Part shown: positions 27,012-37,900 of the stretch, piece after piece | How positions within the stretch are numbered: position 1 is the stretch's first letter | Layout: each line of letters starts with the position of its first letter | From: Hippea sp. KM1 | GTDB lineage: Bacteria > Campylobacterota_A > Desulfurellia > Desulfurellales > Hippeaceae | Assembly: GCF_000526195.1 (NCBI RefSeq) | Contig: NZ_JAFP01000001.1 | Location: forward strand, 594,001-658,000 | Direction: 5' to 3' | DNA: 64,000 nucleotides | Position numbers and translations under genes: made by a program | The notes under the pieces: generated by a model | What the model was told of the DNA's origin: nothing | The model's database searches: none | What the model saw: the letters and a program-made list of their open reading frames with translations, nothing else

Positions 27012-27017
27012 ATTATA
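27012..27017 (-). promoter_or_regulatory. candidate -10 box of the HDOD/HD-GYP operon
   Basis: Minus-strand TATAAT, 8 nt before the ATG at 27003. The -35 region (TAACAT at 17 nt) is poor, so this could need an activator or be chance in AT-rich DNA. Confidence 0.35.
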
Positions 27018-27199
27018 TTAATCAGGTTTATATTATGTTATTCACAATAAAACCCTTATTTTTACAAAATCCCCTATTTTTAATATTAACTGACTGGCTC
27101 AAAAATGTAAAGCTTTAAATTTTTTCAATAATAAAACTTTTAAGAATTGGCATGATTGGTTGGCTATGGGCTTGTTTAAAAATTTTCTGTTTCTATAAC

Positions 27200-27227
27200 T
27201 TGACAAAAATCATTTTTTGGTTATTTT
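27200..27227 (+). promoter_or_regulatory. promoter of hrcA-grpE-dnaK
   Basis: TTGACA (27200-27205) and TATTTT (27222-27227), 16-nt spacer. The predicted start of transcription falls inside the CIRCE element, so HrcA binding would block RNA polymerase. The rest of 27018-27199 is AT-rich with no gene seen. Confidence 0.65.
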
Positions 27228-27228
27228 G

Positions 27229-27255
27229 TTAGCAGACAGTTGAGGTGAGTGCTAA
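27229..27255. promoter_or_regulatory. CIRCE operator (HrcA binding site)
   Basis: TTAGCAGAC, a 9-nt spacer, then GAGTGCTAA. The right arm matches the CIRCE consensus perfectly; the left arm differs at two of nine positions. It overlaps the hrcA ribosome-binding site (GAGGTGA, 27243-27248) and the first base of its ATG. Confidence 0.9.
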
Positions 27256-28265
27256 TGAACAGATTGGACGAGAGAAAGGTTCTAGTGTTGAGTATAATAG
27301 TGGACAATTACATAAAACATAAACAACCGGCAGGCTCAAGGGTTCTGACAAAGAGATACAACTTGGAGTTTTCGCCCGCCACAATGAGGAATGTTATGCT
27401 GGATTTGGAGGAGATGGGTTATCTGACCCATACGCACACATCGGGCGGTAAGATACCCACGCCGAAGGGCATAAAGTTTTATATAGACATGATTATGGAA
27501 AACTTTAGCCCGAAACTAAAGAGCGAGTTTGAGAGAATCCCGCTTAACGATACTATAGGCGGGCTGGATGAGAAGATGAACAGGATCTTAGATACCATGT
27601 CCTCATTAAGTGAGGTGGTGGGTCTTCTAACTATGCCGGATTTTTCCAAGACAAGGATAAAGAACCTGCAGTTTATCAAAATAGGCGAGGGTAAGGTGCT
27701 GTGCGTGATTGTGTCTGAGAACAACATCATGGAGACAAAGGTTGTAAGCATGTCTCATACACCGACAGAGAAGGAGCTGAAGGAGTTTTCGGAGTTTGTT
27801 AGCCACAAATACAGCGGCTATTCGCTGGAGGAGATAGAAGAAGAACTAAAAGGGTATTTGATCGATAAAAAACAGCAGTGCGAGGCGTTGATTTACAACT
27901 TAAATAGGGAGGCCAAAAGGCCAAAGGTTATGGTCGATGGGATTGAGAACATATTTAAATACCCCGATTTTCAGAGGGATTTGGATAAGCTAAAGAAGTT
28001 GATAAAAACGCTTGAGGATAAAAAGACGCTCCTTGAGCTGATCAGGAGCGCAATGGAGAGTGATAGGTTTATCTTGATAGGTGATGAGTTGCCCCTTGAG
28101 GGTTTGAGTGAGCTGGGTTTTGTATCATCACCCTATAAGTATGAGGATAAGAAGCTTGGTGTGGTGGGCGTTGTTGGTCCTATCAACATGGATTATGCCG
28201 AGATGATCAACATCATAGAGTCTGCAAAGAAGAAAATAAACGACATTTTGAATATCGGAGGATAG
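27255..28265 (+). CDS. hrcA: heat-inducible transcription repressor HrcA
   Basis: A 336-residue repressor. The N-terminal winged helix (DERKVLVLSIIVDNYIKHKQ, then SRVLTKRYNLEFSPATMRNV) binds CIRCE; the rest is the GAF-like and dimerisation region, ending near LGVVGVVGPINMDYA. GroEL activity keeps HrcA functional in characterised systems. I chose the ATG at 27255, well placed behind GAGGTGA, over the GTG at 27249. CIRCE at its own start implies autoregulation of hrcA-grpE-dnaK. Confidence 0.95.
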   Translation: MNRLDERKVLVLSIIVDNYIKHKQPAGSRVLTKRYNLEFSPATMRNVMLDLEEMGYLTHTHTSGGKIPTPKGIKFYIDMIMENFSPKLKSEFERIPLNDTIGGLDEKMNRILDTMSSLSEVVGLLTMPDFSKTRIKNLQFIKIGEGKVLCVIVSENNIMETKVVSMSHTPTEKELKEFSEFVSHKYSGYSLEEIEEELKGYLIDKKQQCEALIYNLNREAKRPKVMVDGIENIFKYPDFQRDLDKLKKLIKTLEDKKTLLELIRSAMESDRFILIGDELPLEGLSELGFVSSPYKYEDKKLGVVGVVGPINMDYAEMINIIESAKKKINDILNIGG

Positions 28266-28267
28266 AG

Positions 28268-28831
28268 ATGGATAAAAAGAACAAGGATGAAGAGGTTAAG
28301 GATACAAGTAAGAACCAGCAACAACAGCATCAAAACGAGGAAGAGCAGAAGGATTATCAAGAGGAGTACAACAAGCTCAAGGATGAATACTTAAGGCTTT
28401 ATGCTGAGTTTGACAATTACAGAAAGAGGGTTTTGAAAGAGATAGAGGATGCGAAGGAGTCGGCAAAAAGGAGCATCATAAACGATTTTTTAACGATACT
28501 TGATAACCTGGAGAAGGCCATTGAGATGGCCTATCAGCATAAGGATGCCATCATCGAAGGGATTGAGCTTTCGATTAAATCGTTTAAGGATATGCTTAAA
28601 AAACACGGGGTTGAGGAGATTAATCCCGACAAGGAGAGCTTCAACCCCAATCTCCATGATGCCTTGATGATGCAACCGTCTAATGAGCTGCCCAAGGATA
28701 CGGTTATCCAGACGGTTCAGAAGGGGTATATTTATAAGGATAAGCTCATCAGGCCTGCAAAGGTCATAGTTAGCGCAGGCTCAAACGATGATCAAGATAA
28801 CAATCAAAATAACAATGAGAAGGAGGAATAA
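28268..28831 (+). CDS. grpE: nucleotide exchange factor GrpE
   Basis: A 187-residue GrpE. A Gln/Glu-rich disordered start leads into a long coiled coil (about 25-80, DEYLRLYAEFDNYRKRVLKE) and the C-terminal beta-wing with NPDKESFNPNLHDALMMQPS and VIQTVQKGYIYKDKLIRPAK. It releases ADP from DnaK. Two bases after hrcA, with GGAGG (28257-28261) as ribosome-binding site. An Asn/Gln-rich tail follows the domain. Confidence 0.95.
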   Translation: MDKKNKDEEVKDTSKNQQQQHQNEEEQKDYQEEYNKLKDEYLRLYAEFDNYRKRVLKEIEDAKESAKRSIINDFLTILDNLEKAIEMAYQHKDAIIEGIELSIKSFKDMLKKHGVEEINPDKESFNPNLHDALMMQPSNELPKDTVIQTVQKGYIYKDKLIRPAKVIVSAGSNDDQDNNQNNNEKEE

Positions 28832-28834
28832 ACG

Positions 28835-30742
28835 ATGGGAAAGGTTTTAGGAATTGATTTAGGAACAACAAACTCCTGCATGGCTATCATAGAGGGAGGA
28901 AAGCCGAGGGTAATACCCAATGCTGAGGGCACAAATACAACGCCAAGCGTTGTAGCGTTTACCGATAAAGGCGAGATCCTCGTGGGTCATGCAGCAAAGA
29001 GACAGGCCATCACCAATCCGAAAAGGACTATCTTCTCTGTAAAGAGGCTTATAGGTAGGAGGTTTACATCCAAGGAGGCTCAGGAGGCCATAAGCAGACT
29101 GCCCTATGAGGTTGTGGAGGGGCCAAACGGAGACTGCCGCATAAAAATCGACGGCAAGGAGTATACGCCTCAGGAGATTTCTGCGAAGATCCTGCAAAAG
29201 CTAAAGAGCGACGCTGAGGCATATTTGGGTGAGAAGATCACCGATGTTGTGATAACAGTGCCTGCATACTTCGATGACTCCCAGAGGAAGGCCACAAAGG
29301 ATGCAGGAAGGATAGCGGGTTTGAATGTCTTAAGGATAATCAATGAGCCTACGGCTTCATCCCTGGCGTTTGGCTTGGACAGGGAGAAAGAGGGAAAGAT
29401 TGCCGTTTACGATTTGGGCGGTGGTACATTCGATATATCGATATTGGAGATAGGCGACGGTGTATTCGAGGTTAAATCCACCAACGGTGATACATACTTA
29501 GGCGGTGATGACTTTGATAAGGCCTTAATCGACTATGTGGCCGATGAGTTCCAAAAGGAAAACGGTATAGACCTAAGGAAAGACCCAATGGCCTTACAGA
29601 GGCTTAAAGAGGCCTGTGAGAAGGCCAAGATAGAGCTATCAAGCGCTTTGGAGACAGAGATCAACCTGCCATTTATTACGGCCGATTCAAGCGGTCCTAA
29701 GCATCTTGTTATGAAGATAACCAGGGCTAAGTTCGAACAGCTTGTCATGCCTTTGATAGAAAGGACGCTTGAGCCGTGCAGGTTGGCTTTGAAGGATGCA
29801 GGGTTGCAGCCAAGCGACATCGACCATGTTATCTTGGTCGGTGGTATGACGAGGATGCCAAAGATCAGAGAGGTTGTTAAGGAGTTCTTCGGCAAGGAGC
29901 CGAGAAAGGACATCAACCCCGATGAGGCCGTTGCCTTGGGTGCTGCTATCCAGGGTGGCGTTTTGAAGGGTGATGTTAAGGATGTGCTATTGCTCGATGT
30001 AACGCCGCTGTCTTTGGGTATAGAGACATTGGGCGGTGTAATGACGAAGATAATACCGAGAAACACCACCATCCCGACAAGGAAGAGTCAGATATTCACA
30101 ACGGCTGAGGATAACCAGACGGCCGTTACGATACATGTCTTGCAGGGTGAAAGGGAGCTTGCTAAAGACAACAAGACCCTGGGTAAGTTTGAGCTTGTAG
30201 GTATTCCGCCAGCCCCAAGGGGTGTGCCTCAGATAGAGGTTACATTCGATATAGACGCAAACGGTATCTTGAATGTTACGGCCAAGGACAAGGCCACAGG
30301 CAAGGAGCAGGCCATCAGGATTACAGCCTCAAGCGGTCTGACAGAGGAAGAGATCGAGAAGATGGTAAAAGAGGCTGAGGCTCACGCAGAGGAGGATAGA
30401 AGAAGAAGGGAGCTTATCGAAACAAAAAACAAGGCAGACTCCCTGATATACTCCACTGAGAAGAGTCTCAAAGACTTCGGCGATAAGGTAAGCGAGGAGG
30501 AGAAGAAGCAGATTGAGGAGGCTATAGAAAACCTCAAGAAGGCTATGGAGGGCGACTCCAAGGAAGAGATAGAAAAGGCCATGGAGGAGCTGGCCAGAAA
30601 ATCCCACAAATTGGCTGAGGAGGCCTATAAGAAGGCTCAGGAATCCTCAGCTAATCAAAAGGGGCAGGCGCAGGCAGGCTCAAGCAAGGATGAGGAAGAG
30701 GTTGTGGAAGCCGAGGTTGAAGAGGACAACACCTCTAAATAG
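28835..30742 (+). CDS. dnaK: chaperone protein DnaK (Hsp70)
   Basis: A 635-residue Hsp70. The ATPase domain carries [36 protein letters not shown], the [10 protein letters not shown] phosphate loop and [13 protein letters not shown]. The substrate-binding domain follows ([20 protein letters not shown]) and a helical lid. The C-terminal tail ends with acidic EEDNTSK. With GrpE and DnaJ it refolds and protects proteins. A strong GAAGGAGG precedes the ATG. It is followed by an intrinsic terminator. Confidence 0.97.
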   Translation: MGKVLGIDLGTTNSCMAIIEGGKPRVIPNAEGTNTTPSVVAFTDKGEILVGHAAKRQAITNPKRTIFSVKRLIGRRFTSKEAQEAISRLPYEVVEGPNGDCRIKIDGKEYTPQEISAKILQKLKSDAEAYLGEKITDVVITVPAYFDDSQRKATKDAGRIAGLNVLRIINEPTASSLAFGLDREKEGKIAVYDLGGGTFDISILEIGDGVFEVKSTNGDTYLGGDDFDKALIDYVADEFQKENGIDLRKDPMALQRLKEACEKAKIELSSALETEINLPFITADSSGPKHLVMKITRAKFEQLVMPLIERTLEPCRLALKDAGLQPSDIDHVILVGGMTRMPKIREVVKEFFGKEPRKDINPDEAVALGAAIQGGVLKGDVKDVLLLDVTPLSLGIETLGGVMTKIIPRNTTIPTRKSQIFTTAEDNQTAVTIHVLQGERELAKDNKTLGKFELVGIPPAPRGVPQIEVTFDIDANGILNVTAKDKATGKEQAIRITASSGLTEEEIEKMVKEAEAHAEEDRRRRELIETKNKADSLIYSTEKSLKDFGDKVSEEEKKQIEEAIENLKKAMEGDSKEEIEKAMEELARKSHKLAEEAYKKAQESSANQKGQAQAGSSKDEEEVVEAEVEEDNTSK

Positions 30743-30769
30743 AGCCAGACGCCTTAACTTAAGATAGCA

Positions 30770-30803
30770 AAAAAGGGGGTTGAAGAAATTCAATCCCCTT
30801 TTT
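30770..30803 (+). terminator. intrinsic terminator after dnaK
   Basis: A 15-bp stem (AAAAAGGGG...; one G-T wobble) with a GAAA loop and the closing run CCCCTTTTT. It separates hrcA-grpE-dnaK from dnaJ, either ending the operon or thinning transcription into dnaJ. Confidence 0.85.
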
Positions 30804-30849
30804 ATTATTTATGGGCCTTGCGGCTTAACTATTGTATGAGGGGTTGTCC

Positions 30850-31947
30850 ATGAAGGATTACTATGAGATTTTGGGTGTTTCAAGGAACGCATCGGAGGAG
30901 GAGATAAAAAAGCGATTCAGGGAGCTTGCCATAAAATACCATCCGGACAGGAATCCTGATAACAAAGAGGCAGAGGAGAAGTTTAAGGAGATAAACGAGG
31001 CCTATTCCGTCTTATCCGACCCCAAAAAGAGGGCTCAATACGACCAATTTGGCAGGGTTGACGGAGATTACTCGGATTTTGATAGCGGCTTTAACTTCTC
31101 AAGCGCCTTCGATGACCTGTTTGCGGATCTTTCCAGTATGTTTGGTGATCTGTTTGGTGATTACCGCTATGAGAGGCGCAGACCGCAGAAGGGCGATGAT
31201 ATTGGCATAAACTTAGAGATAGACTTCAAAGAGGCGGTTTTTGGTGCAAAGAAGGAAGTAAAGATAAAAAGGAGGAAGACCTGCCCTAAATGCAAAGGCA
31301 CAGGGGCTGCCAAAGACGGCATAAAGACATGTCCATACTGCAGAGGGACGGGCGAGATTAGCTACTCCCAGGGCTTCTTTTCATTTACCAAGACATGCCC
31401 AAAATGCGGTGGAACGGGGAGAATCGTTACAAAGAAATGCTCAAACTGCGGCGGTGTGGGGTATGTCTATGAAGAGGAGAAATTGGAGATCAACATCAAG
31501 CAGGGTATCGACGATGGGAATATCATCCGTATTCAGGGCAAGGGCAACCCGGGCAAATACGGCGGCCCAGACGGTGATCTCTATATCTACATACATGTAA
31601 AGGAGCATGAGTTTTTCAAGAGGAAGGGCAGGGATATACACATAGAGATACCCATATCCATGACACAGGCCGCCTTAGGGGCGACGCTTAAGGTTCCGAC
31701 CATCTGGGGCGAGAGCGAACTTGTTATACCGCCCGGCACCCAGAGTGGGCATATATTCACGCTAAAACACAGGGGTGTTGAGTTAAACGGCATAAAGGGC
31801 AATCAATATGTAAAGGTCAGGGTGTTGGTGCCGACGAATCTGTCGAAGAGACAGAGGGAGCTGCTTGAGGAGTTTGCAAAGGAGTCGGGTGAGGATTTGA
31901 CATACAAAGACTCAATCTTAGATAAGTTTAAGAACCTGTTTAAATGA
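30850..31947 (+). CDS. dnaJ: chaperone protein DnaJ (Hsp40)
   Basis: A 365-residue class A J protein. The J domain has HPD at 31-33, followed by a Gly/Phe-rich linker ([20 protein letters not shown]), four CxxCxGxG zinc motifs ([32 protein letters not shown]) and the C-terminal substrate domains ([17 protein letters not shown]). It delivers clients to DnaK and stimulates ATP hydrolysis. I chose the ATG at 30850, with GAGGGG upstream, over a TTG at 30832. It overlaps the next gene by ATGA. Confidence 0.96.
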   Translation: MKDYYEILGVSRNASEEEIKKRFRELAIKYHPDRNPDNKEAEEKFKEINEAYSVLSDPKKRAQYDQFGRVDGDYSDFDSGFNFSSAFDDLFADLSSMFGDLFGDYRYERRRPQKGDDIGINLEIDFKEAVFGAKKEVKIKRRKTCPKCKGTGAAKDGIKTCPYCRGTGEISYSQGFFSFTKTCPKCGGTGRIVTKKCSNCGGVGYVYEEEKLEINIKQGIDDGNIIRIQGKGNPGKYGGPDGDLYIYIHVKEHEFFKRKGRDIHIEIPISMTQAALGATLKVPTIWGESELVIPPGTQSGHIFTLKHRGVELNGIKGNQYVKVRVLVPTNLSKRQRELLEEFAKESGEDLTYKDSILDKFKNLFK

Positions 31948-33221
31948 ATATAGATGTTGTTAGTCTCCCTTTAATCGGGGCATTCATAGGTTATTTTACC
32001 AATTATGTTGCCATAAAGATGCTCTTTCACCCAAAAAAAGCCTATTACATAAAGGGCTATAGAATTCCCTTCACGCCGGGCTTGATTCCAAAGCAGAAGG
32101 ATGAGTTGGTTGAGAAGATTTCCGATGTGGTTGCCAATAAGGTTATAAACAAAAGGGAGCTAACCCGCTTTGTCTATTCCAAAAAAAATAGGGAATTCCT
32201 CTATACATACACCCAGGATATCCTCGATGGGTTGCTCAAAAAGAGGCTTTCTGCTGTTAATCTCCCATACAAAAGGATTGAGGGTATCGTTTATGGCTGG
32301 CTTGATGGTTATTTAGACGGGTTTATAAAGAGCAAGATAGATAACCTGGATCTCAACATAGATTACCTTGCATACAACGCACTCGGGGCTATAGACAAAA
32401 CAAGGAGGATAGGTGAGTATCTGCCAGACGAGACAAGGCAGAGGATAGATACATCGCTAAGGGGTCTGCTTGAGAGGTTTCTTGGTGAACTTTCTTGTCA
32501 GTTGAACGACTATGATACAAAACAGCTTATAAGGAAGAAGCTCTCTGAGGCTTTGGAGGAGTATGCGGATGAATCCAATATCTTGACTGCGAGCTTTGTT
32601 GCCATGATAGCGCCCCTGATAGAGGACAACGACAGGGTTGTGGATGTTATTGTCGAAAAGCTTGAGGGTTTTCTGTCCGATAAACAGGTCAAAGAGAAGG
32701 TCTATGCCTCTATGAGTAAGGCCGTGAAGGTGGAATTGTTGGGTTTGAGGCTGGATGAGTTTGTATTGAGATTTACATCCAAGGACTTTGAGCAGCTCAG
32801 GGTTGAGCTTTCAAAAAGAATTGCCAGTCTAACCCATACGCTCAATATAAAGGAAGTGGTGTATAGGGCTATTGTTGGCAGCATAGATAAAAGGTCAACG
32901 GCAAGGAGGTTGGTTGCCCTTTTGAGGCTTTACCTTAGGAGATACTCCTTTTACGATCTGTTGAGGTTTGTAAGACCCGATTTGGAGAAGAGGCTTAACA
33001 GGTTTATTGTAAACAACCTCCTTGTGATTCTAAAAAGGCAGAGCGACAGGATATTTGATTTCGACATCAAAGAGAACGCTATGAGTAAGCTTAAAAAGCT
33101 GGATGTTGGGCAGATTGAGGATATTATCTTAAGCATAAGCAGGGATCAGTTTAGCCATATCAATCTATTTGGTGGCATATTGGGCTTTATAATAGGATTA
33201 ATAGAGGTGATTATACGATGA
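31944..33221 (+). CDS. DUF445 family membrane protein
   Basis: A 425-residue protein with one membrane helix near each end ([20 protein letters not shown] and [20 protein letters not shown]) and a long helical middle. The N-terminal 'P-x-x-G-A-x-I-G-x-x-T-N-x-x-A-I-K-M-L-F-x-P' and [14 protein letters not shown] motifs define DUF445 (YheB-like). Function is unknown across the family. It overlaps dnaJ and mazG by 4 nt on each side, so it is co-expressed with a chaperone and a nucleotide house-cleaning enzyme; whether that has meaning is unclear. Confidence 0.88.
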   Translation: MNIDVVSLPLIGAFIGYFTNYVAIKMLFHPKKAYYIKGYRIPFTPGLIPKQKDELVEKISDVVANKVINKRELTRFVYSKKNREFLYTYTQDILDGLLKKRLSAVNLPYKRIEGIVYGWLDGYLDGFIKSKIDNLDLNIDYLAYNALGAIDKTRRIGEYLPDETRQRIDTSLRGLLERFLGELSCQLNDYDTKQLIRKKLSEALEEYADESNILTASFVAMIAPLIEDNDRVVDVIVEKLEGFLSDKQVKEKVYASMSKAVKVELLGLRLDEFVLRFTSKDFEQLRVELSKRIASLTHTLNIKEVVYRAIVGSIDKRSTARRLVALLRLYLRRYSFYDLLRFVRPDLEKRLNRFIVNNLLVILKRQSDRIFDFDIKENAMSKLKKLDVGQIEDIILSISRDQFSHINLFGGILGFIIGLIEVIIR

Positions 33222-33994
33222 GTGAGGCTTTCGATAGACTTGTTGAGACCATAAAGAGGCTAAGGGCCCCCGATGGATGCCCGTGGGATAGGAAGCAGAC
33301 GCTTTACTCGTTGAAGCAGAATGTGATAGAGGAGGTCTTTGAGTTTATAGATGCGCTGGATAGGAAGGATATAGAAAACATCAAGGAAGAGTTGGGCGAT
33401 ATGCTTTTGCATGTTATATTCCATGCCATTGTGGCTGAAGAGGATGGGCTGTTTAGTCTCGATGATGTGATAAATGGCATAAATGAGAAACTCATCAGGC
33501 GCCATCCGCATGTGTTCGGTGATTTGAAGGTCGATGATGCCGATGAGGTGTTAAGGAATTGGGAGAAGATAAAGCTGTCTGAGAAGAAGGATAAGCCGCA
33601 ACACCTTTTGGATAACATCCCCAGAGGGCTTCCGCCGATAGAGAAGGCTTACAAGATTCAAAAGAAGGTAAGCAAGGTGGGGTTTGACTTTGATAGCTCA
33701 AACGATGCGTTCTGTAAGGTTGAGGAGGAGTTTTTAGAACTAAAAAAGGCTATCGAAGAGGGGTCTGAAAACCAAAAGAAGGAAGAGATAGGTGATCTCA
33801 TCTTTGCCTTGATAAATTTTGCAAGGCTTGAGGGCATAAACGCATCGGAATCCCTGAGAATGGCTAACTTGAGGTTTGAGGAGAGGTTTTCCTGCGTTGA
33901 GGATAGGCTAAAGAGCATGGGCTTAAGCCTTGAAGAGGCCGATCTTGAAACGATGGATAGGTTGTGGGAGGAGTGCAAGGGCAGGCTTAAGTGA
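33218..33994 (+). CDS. mazG: nucleoside triphosphate pyrophosphohydrolase MazG
   Basis: A 258-residue protein with two MazG repeats, the full E. coli-type architecture. The first has the signature LRAPDGCPWDRKQTLYSLKQ and the Mg-binding EExxE/ExxD set (NVIEEVFEFIDAL, KEELGDMLLHVIF); the second is in the C-terminal half (FCKVEEEFLELKKAI, KEEIGDLIFALINFARL). It hydrolyses non-canonical NTPs to NMP and PPi. It ends a dnaJ-DUF445-mazG run, and its tail overlaps the converging gene by 8 nt. Confidence 0.94.
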   Translation: MSEAFDRLVETIKRLRAPDGCPWDRKQTLYSLKQNVIEEVFEFIDALDRKDIENIKEELGDMLLHVIFHAIVAEEDGLFSLDDVINGINEKLIRRHPHVFGDLKVDDADEVLRNWEKIKLSEKKDKPQHLLDNIPRGLPPIEKAYKIQKKVSKVGFDFDSSNDAFCKVEEEFLELKKAIEEGSENQKKEEIGDLIFALINFARLEGINASESLRMANLRFEERFSCVEDRLKSMGLSLEEADLETMDRLWEECKGRLK

Positions 33995-34442
33995 TGTTGT
34001 TTAAGGCTTTTTCTATTTTCTCTTTAATCCTCTTTGAGAGCGTTGGGTCTTTACCGTAGGTTGTGATGGCGATTGAGTATAGCTCTTTTTCTATAACGGC
34101 GGCTATGTAAAAATCGCACATATCCTTAGAGGATGCGACATTTACGGGTATTGATAGTTCTTTGCACATAAGCGCTATGCGGGTGTTGAGTTGATGGTTG
34201 TCTGTGCATGCAAATACAAAATCCCACTGTTTGGTTATGTCGGTCTCTTCAAACGGTCTTTTCACTATTTTTAGTTTGCCCTCCTTTGCCATTGCCTCGA
34301 TCTTGTGGTGGATGGCAGGAGATATGAGCGTTATGTTTGGCTGTTTTTTAAGCAGCGGTTTTAGCTTTCTTAGAGCTATCTTCCCGCCGCCGACAAAGAG
34401 TATGTTTTTGTTTTTTATCTTGAATACAAACGGATGGCACAT
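33987..34442 (-). CDS. precorrin-2 dehydrogenase (siroheme synthase N-terminal type)
   Basis: A 151-residue protein. The Rossmann start NILFVGGGKIALRKLKPLLK binds NAD, and VNVASSKDMCDFYIAAVIEK matches the 'NvxDdxxxCdFxxPaxx' motif of CysG-N/Met8p. It oxidises precorrin-2 to sirohydrochlorin, toward siroheme or cobalamin. No SUMT domain is fused. The C-terminal dimer region is short, so ferrochelatase activity is uncertain. I took the ATG at 34442, overlapping the MaoC-like stop, over the TTG at 34445. With cobO elsewhere in the window, tetrapyrrole use in this organism is likely. Confidence 0.85.
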   Translation of the reverse strand: MCHPFVFKIKNKNILFVGGGKIALRKLKPLLKKQPNITLISPAIHHKIEAMAKEGKLKIVKRPFEETDITKQWDFVFACTDNHQLNTRIALMCKELSIPVNVASSKDMCDFYIAAVIEKELYSIAITTYGKDPTLSKRIKEKIEKALNNIT

Positions 34443-34915
34443 CAATAGAGTCTGACTATCTGCTCGGCCACGCAGGCGGGTTTTTCCTCATCCTTTATCT
34501 CCACCGTGATTTTATAGATAATCTCCACACCGTTTTCCAATCTTCTTACCGATATGGGCTCCATCTTTGCCCTGATGTATGAGTCAACCCTTACCGGGGA
34601 CGGGAAACGAACCCTGTTTAGCCCGTAATTTATCCTGAGCTTCATGCCTGGATAGTTTTTGCTGAAGTTCTCTTTTGAATTGCTCTGTGTTAGATACGGT
34701 ATCATGGAAAGGGTTAAAAACCCGTGAGCCACCGTTGTTTTATACGGCGATAGCTTTTGGGCCTTTTCTGGGTCTGTGTGTATCCACTGCTCATCGCCTG
34801 TAATCCTGGCAAAGGCGTCTATTCTGTCCTGTGTAATCTTTACCCACCGGCCTGTGTAAATGTTTTTGTTTAGTTTCTCTTTGTATAGTTTGCAAAGCTT
34901 GTCGTATTTATCCAT
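34442..34915 (-). CDS. MaoC-like (R)-specific hydratase
   Basis: A 157-residue hot-dog-fold protein with the hydratase-2 motif FARITGDEQWIHTDPEKA (catalytic Asp and His) and VAHGFLTLSMIP. Family members hydrate enoyl-CoA, or act on other acyl thioesters; the substrate is not predictable here. It overlaps the upstream signalling gene by 8 nt and the precorrin-2 dehydrogenase gene by 1 nt. The size and motif are complete for a one-domain enzyme. Confidence 0.85.
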   Translation of the reverse strand: MDKYDKLCKLYKEKLNKNIYTGRWVKITQDRIDAFARITGDEQWIHTDPEKAQKLSPYKTTVAHGFLTLSMIPYLTQSNSKENFSKNYPGMKLRINYGLNRVRFPSPVRVDSYIRAKMEPISVRRLENGVEIIYKITVEIKDEEKPACVAEQIVRLY

Positions 34916-37900
34916 TGTTCATTAAGAGCCTTCTAAAATCCTCCTCAGGCAGCGGTCTTGAGAATAGATACCCCTGAAAGCACTCACACCCCATCCTCTT
35001 TAGCTCTTCAAACTGCTCCCTTGTTTCGACGCCTTCTGCTATTGTGCGCAGGTTAAGCTCCTTTGACAAGAAGATTATGGATTTTACGATGCTTTTTATC
35101 TTTGGGTCGTCTAAAGCCCTCGTAAAAGAGATGTCTATCTTTAAAAAGTCCACCGGCAGTTTTGCTAAATAGGATAGGGATGAATAACCCGTGCCGAAGT
35201 CATCCACCGAGAACAGCACGCCGTCTTTTTTGAATCTCAATATGAGATCCCTCAGGTGCTGGAAATTCTCAAGGAACGACCGCTCGACGATTTCGAATTT
35301 TATGTTTTTCGGGTTTATGTTTATCCTCTTTAGTTTTGCATTGACCCTCTCATACAGATCCGGCCTTTTTAGGCTTTTTACAGATAGGTTTATGGCAATG
35401 GGCACCCTCTTTATGCCCTCATCCTTTAGCCTCTTTAAAAAGAGCATCACATTCTCCATAAACCTATCTTCCACATCCACTATGAGGTCTGACTGCTCCA
35501 GTTGGTCTATAAACTCAGATGGCGGTATGATCTGGTTGTCTTTTATCCACCTGATTAGAGCCTCAGCGCCCAGGATCCTGCCGTCTTTGTCAACGCAAGT
35601 CTGGTAATACGCCTTGAATTCGTTATTCTTTAAGGCAAGCTCCAGCTCGGCCTTTAGCTTTATCAGCTTTGTCGCCTTAAGCTCAAAGTCCTTTCTAAAG
35701 AAGCCTATCCTTCCCTCACCCTTTGTTTTGGCATCCGCAAGGGCTATCTGGGCCTTGTTTAGCAGTTCCTTGGGTGAGTGTCCATCTTTTGGATAGAGGC
35801 TTAGGCCTATGTTGAAGGATAGCACCAGGTTGGAGTTGTTTATCTTATAGGGCTTAGATAGCTCTGAAAGGATCCTTGCTGAGGCTATTAGTGAATCCTC
35901 TTCCTTTTTTAGATCCTTAAGCAAAACACCGAACCTGTCCGATTCTAACTTGGCGACCACATCATAGTTGAATGTGCTCCCCTTTAGCCTATCTGCTATC
36001 TGTTTTAGTATGGCGTTGCCTGTATCAAATCCAAACGCCTCGTTTATGCTTTTGAATGATATGGGGTTTATTATGGCTATTGCCCCTATCTGCTTTTCTT
36101 TCTTTGCCCTTAGGAGGAATTTATCCGTCGAATCAATGAAAGCCTTGGCGTTTAGAAGGCCCGTCAATGAATCGTAATTGAGGAGTCTGTTTAGCTCCTC
36201 TATGAGCTCCTCTTCGTTTGTTATCTCCTTGCCGACGCCGATGAAATACTCTATCTTACCCTTGTCTAAATAGGGTGTTATGGTTGTAAGGAAGCTTGCC
36301 AAAGACCCGTCTCTTTTTATGTATGTTATGGCCTTAGACACTGTATCGCCGTTTTTTGCCTTCTTTATAAGCTCCTTGACGGCCTTTTTATCCTCCTGGT
36401 TGCCCAAAAATTCAAACAATGGCCTGCCCAAAACCTCTTCCTGCTTATATCCTGAAACCTGCTTTAGTGAGTCGTTTATGTATACGACCCTTAGGTCTTT
36501 GTCCGTTATAAAGACAAACTCAAAGCCGACATTTATGGCCTTGAGTATTATCCTTAAGAACTTCTCCTCTTCTATCTTGTTTAATATCAATTCAATTTGA
36601 TTGGCAACGGCGTTTACCAGCTCAAAGAGTTTTTTATCGAATAGATCCTTTCGCCTTGATACCAGAATAAGCGAGGCGATTGTTTTGGATGATTCCTTTA
36701 TGGGAATGGCGCAACATGAGCCTATGTTGTGCTTCTTTGCTATCTGGTTTATGGGAGAGAGCTTATCGTCGGTGGCGTCGTTTTGTATATAGACCCTCCC
36801 TCTTTTTATCGATTTTAGAGCTGGTATGCTTTGTGGGAGTGAGTCGTATCTGCTTAGGAGCTCTTTTGCATCCTCTATAAGTTTGGAAAAAGACGGCTCT
36901 ATAACCGATGCGTTTTCTATTTTTAGGTGTCCCTTGGATGATGGTTTTGCAAGGAACGCCACATCTATATGGGCAAACCTTACAAATAGTTCCGTTAGGC
37001 TCTTTAGATAGTCGTCTTTTGATCTGGCCTGTGCAGATAGCGTGGTTAAGTGAAACAGCGTGTTGTATAGGCTGGATTGGAATTTTAGCCTTTCTGAATA
37101 TATGACCTCTTTTGTTATGTCTCTGGATAGGTCAACAAACCTGTGGATCTCGCCGTTGTGCTTTATGGGTATTATGATAGAGTCTAAATAGAATATCGAA
37201 CCATCCTTTGCCCTGTTTGTAAAATGCCCCGAGAATGTTTCACCGGATAGTATTGTTTTCCATAATTTTTGATAGAACTCCTTTGTGTGGTATCCCGATT
37301 TGAATATGCTGGGTTTTTTGCCTATTAGTTCCTCTTTGGAGTATTTGGAGATATCACATGTGGCATTGTTTGCATTTAATATCACACCGTCTCTGTCGGT
37401 TATTACGGCCCATTCGTGGGTTTTCTCCAGTGCCTCTTTGAATAGCGTTGTGTTGTATTGGTATTCGATCTTTTCCAATGCAAAGGATAGGTTGAGCTTT
37501 ATCTTATTTAAAAGCTCCATGTGATCCTCATCGAAGGCGTGGGGAGCTGTGTCTAAGAGTATTATTATATATTCAACTTCGCCGTTTTTTATTATGGGTA
37601 TGGAGCAGGCCGAGTGTATGTTGAATTTTCTATAGAAATCACCCCAATACGACATAGACAGGTTTAGCTTCACCTCAGGCACTAAACTGACATCCTTTGT
37701 TGTATAGGCCTTAAAGGCAGAACCCCTGCCATATGGTTTGGATGGGTCAACAGAGATGGGGTATTTCTCTGAAAGAACCTCCACCTCTTTATAAATGGAT
37801 CTTGTGTGGATTTTGTTTATGAGCTTTGTTTTCGGGTTTATCCTGCCCAGGATACAGACTGTATACCCTATATTATCAACCATTATGTCGACCAGCTTTT

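Noticed and set aside
29533-30072. Minus-strand open frame of 179 codons inside dnaK
   Set aside because: Antisense shadow of dnaK; no ribosome-binding site and no protein-like motifs.
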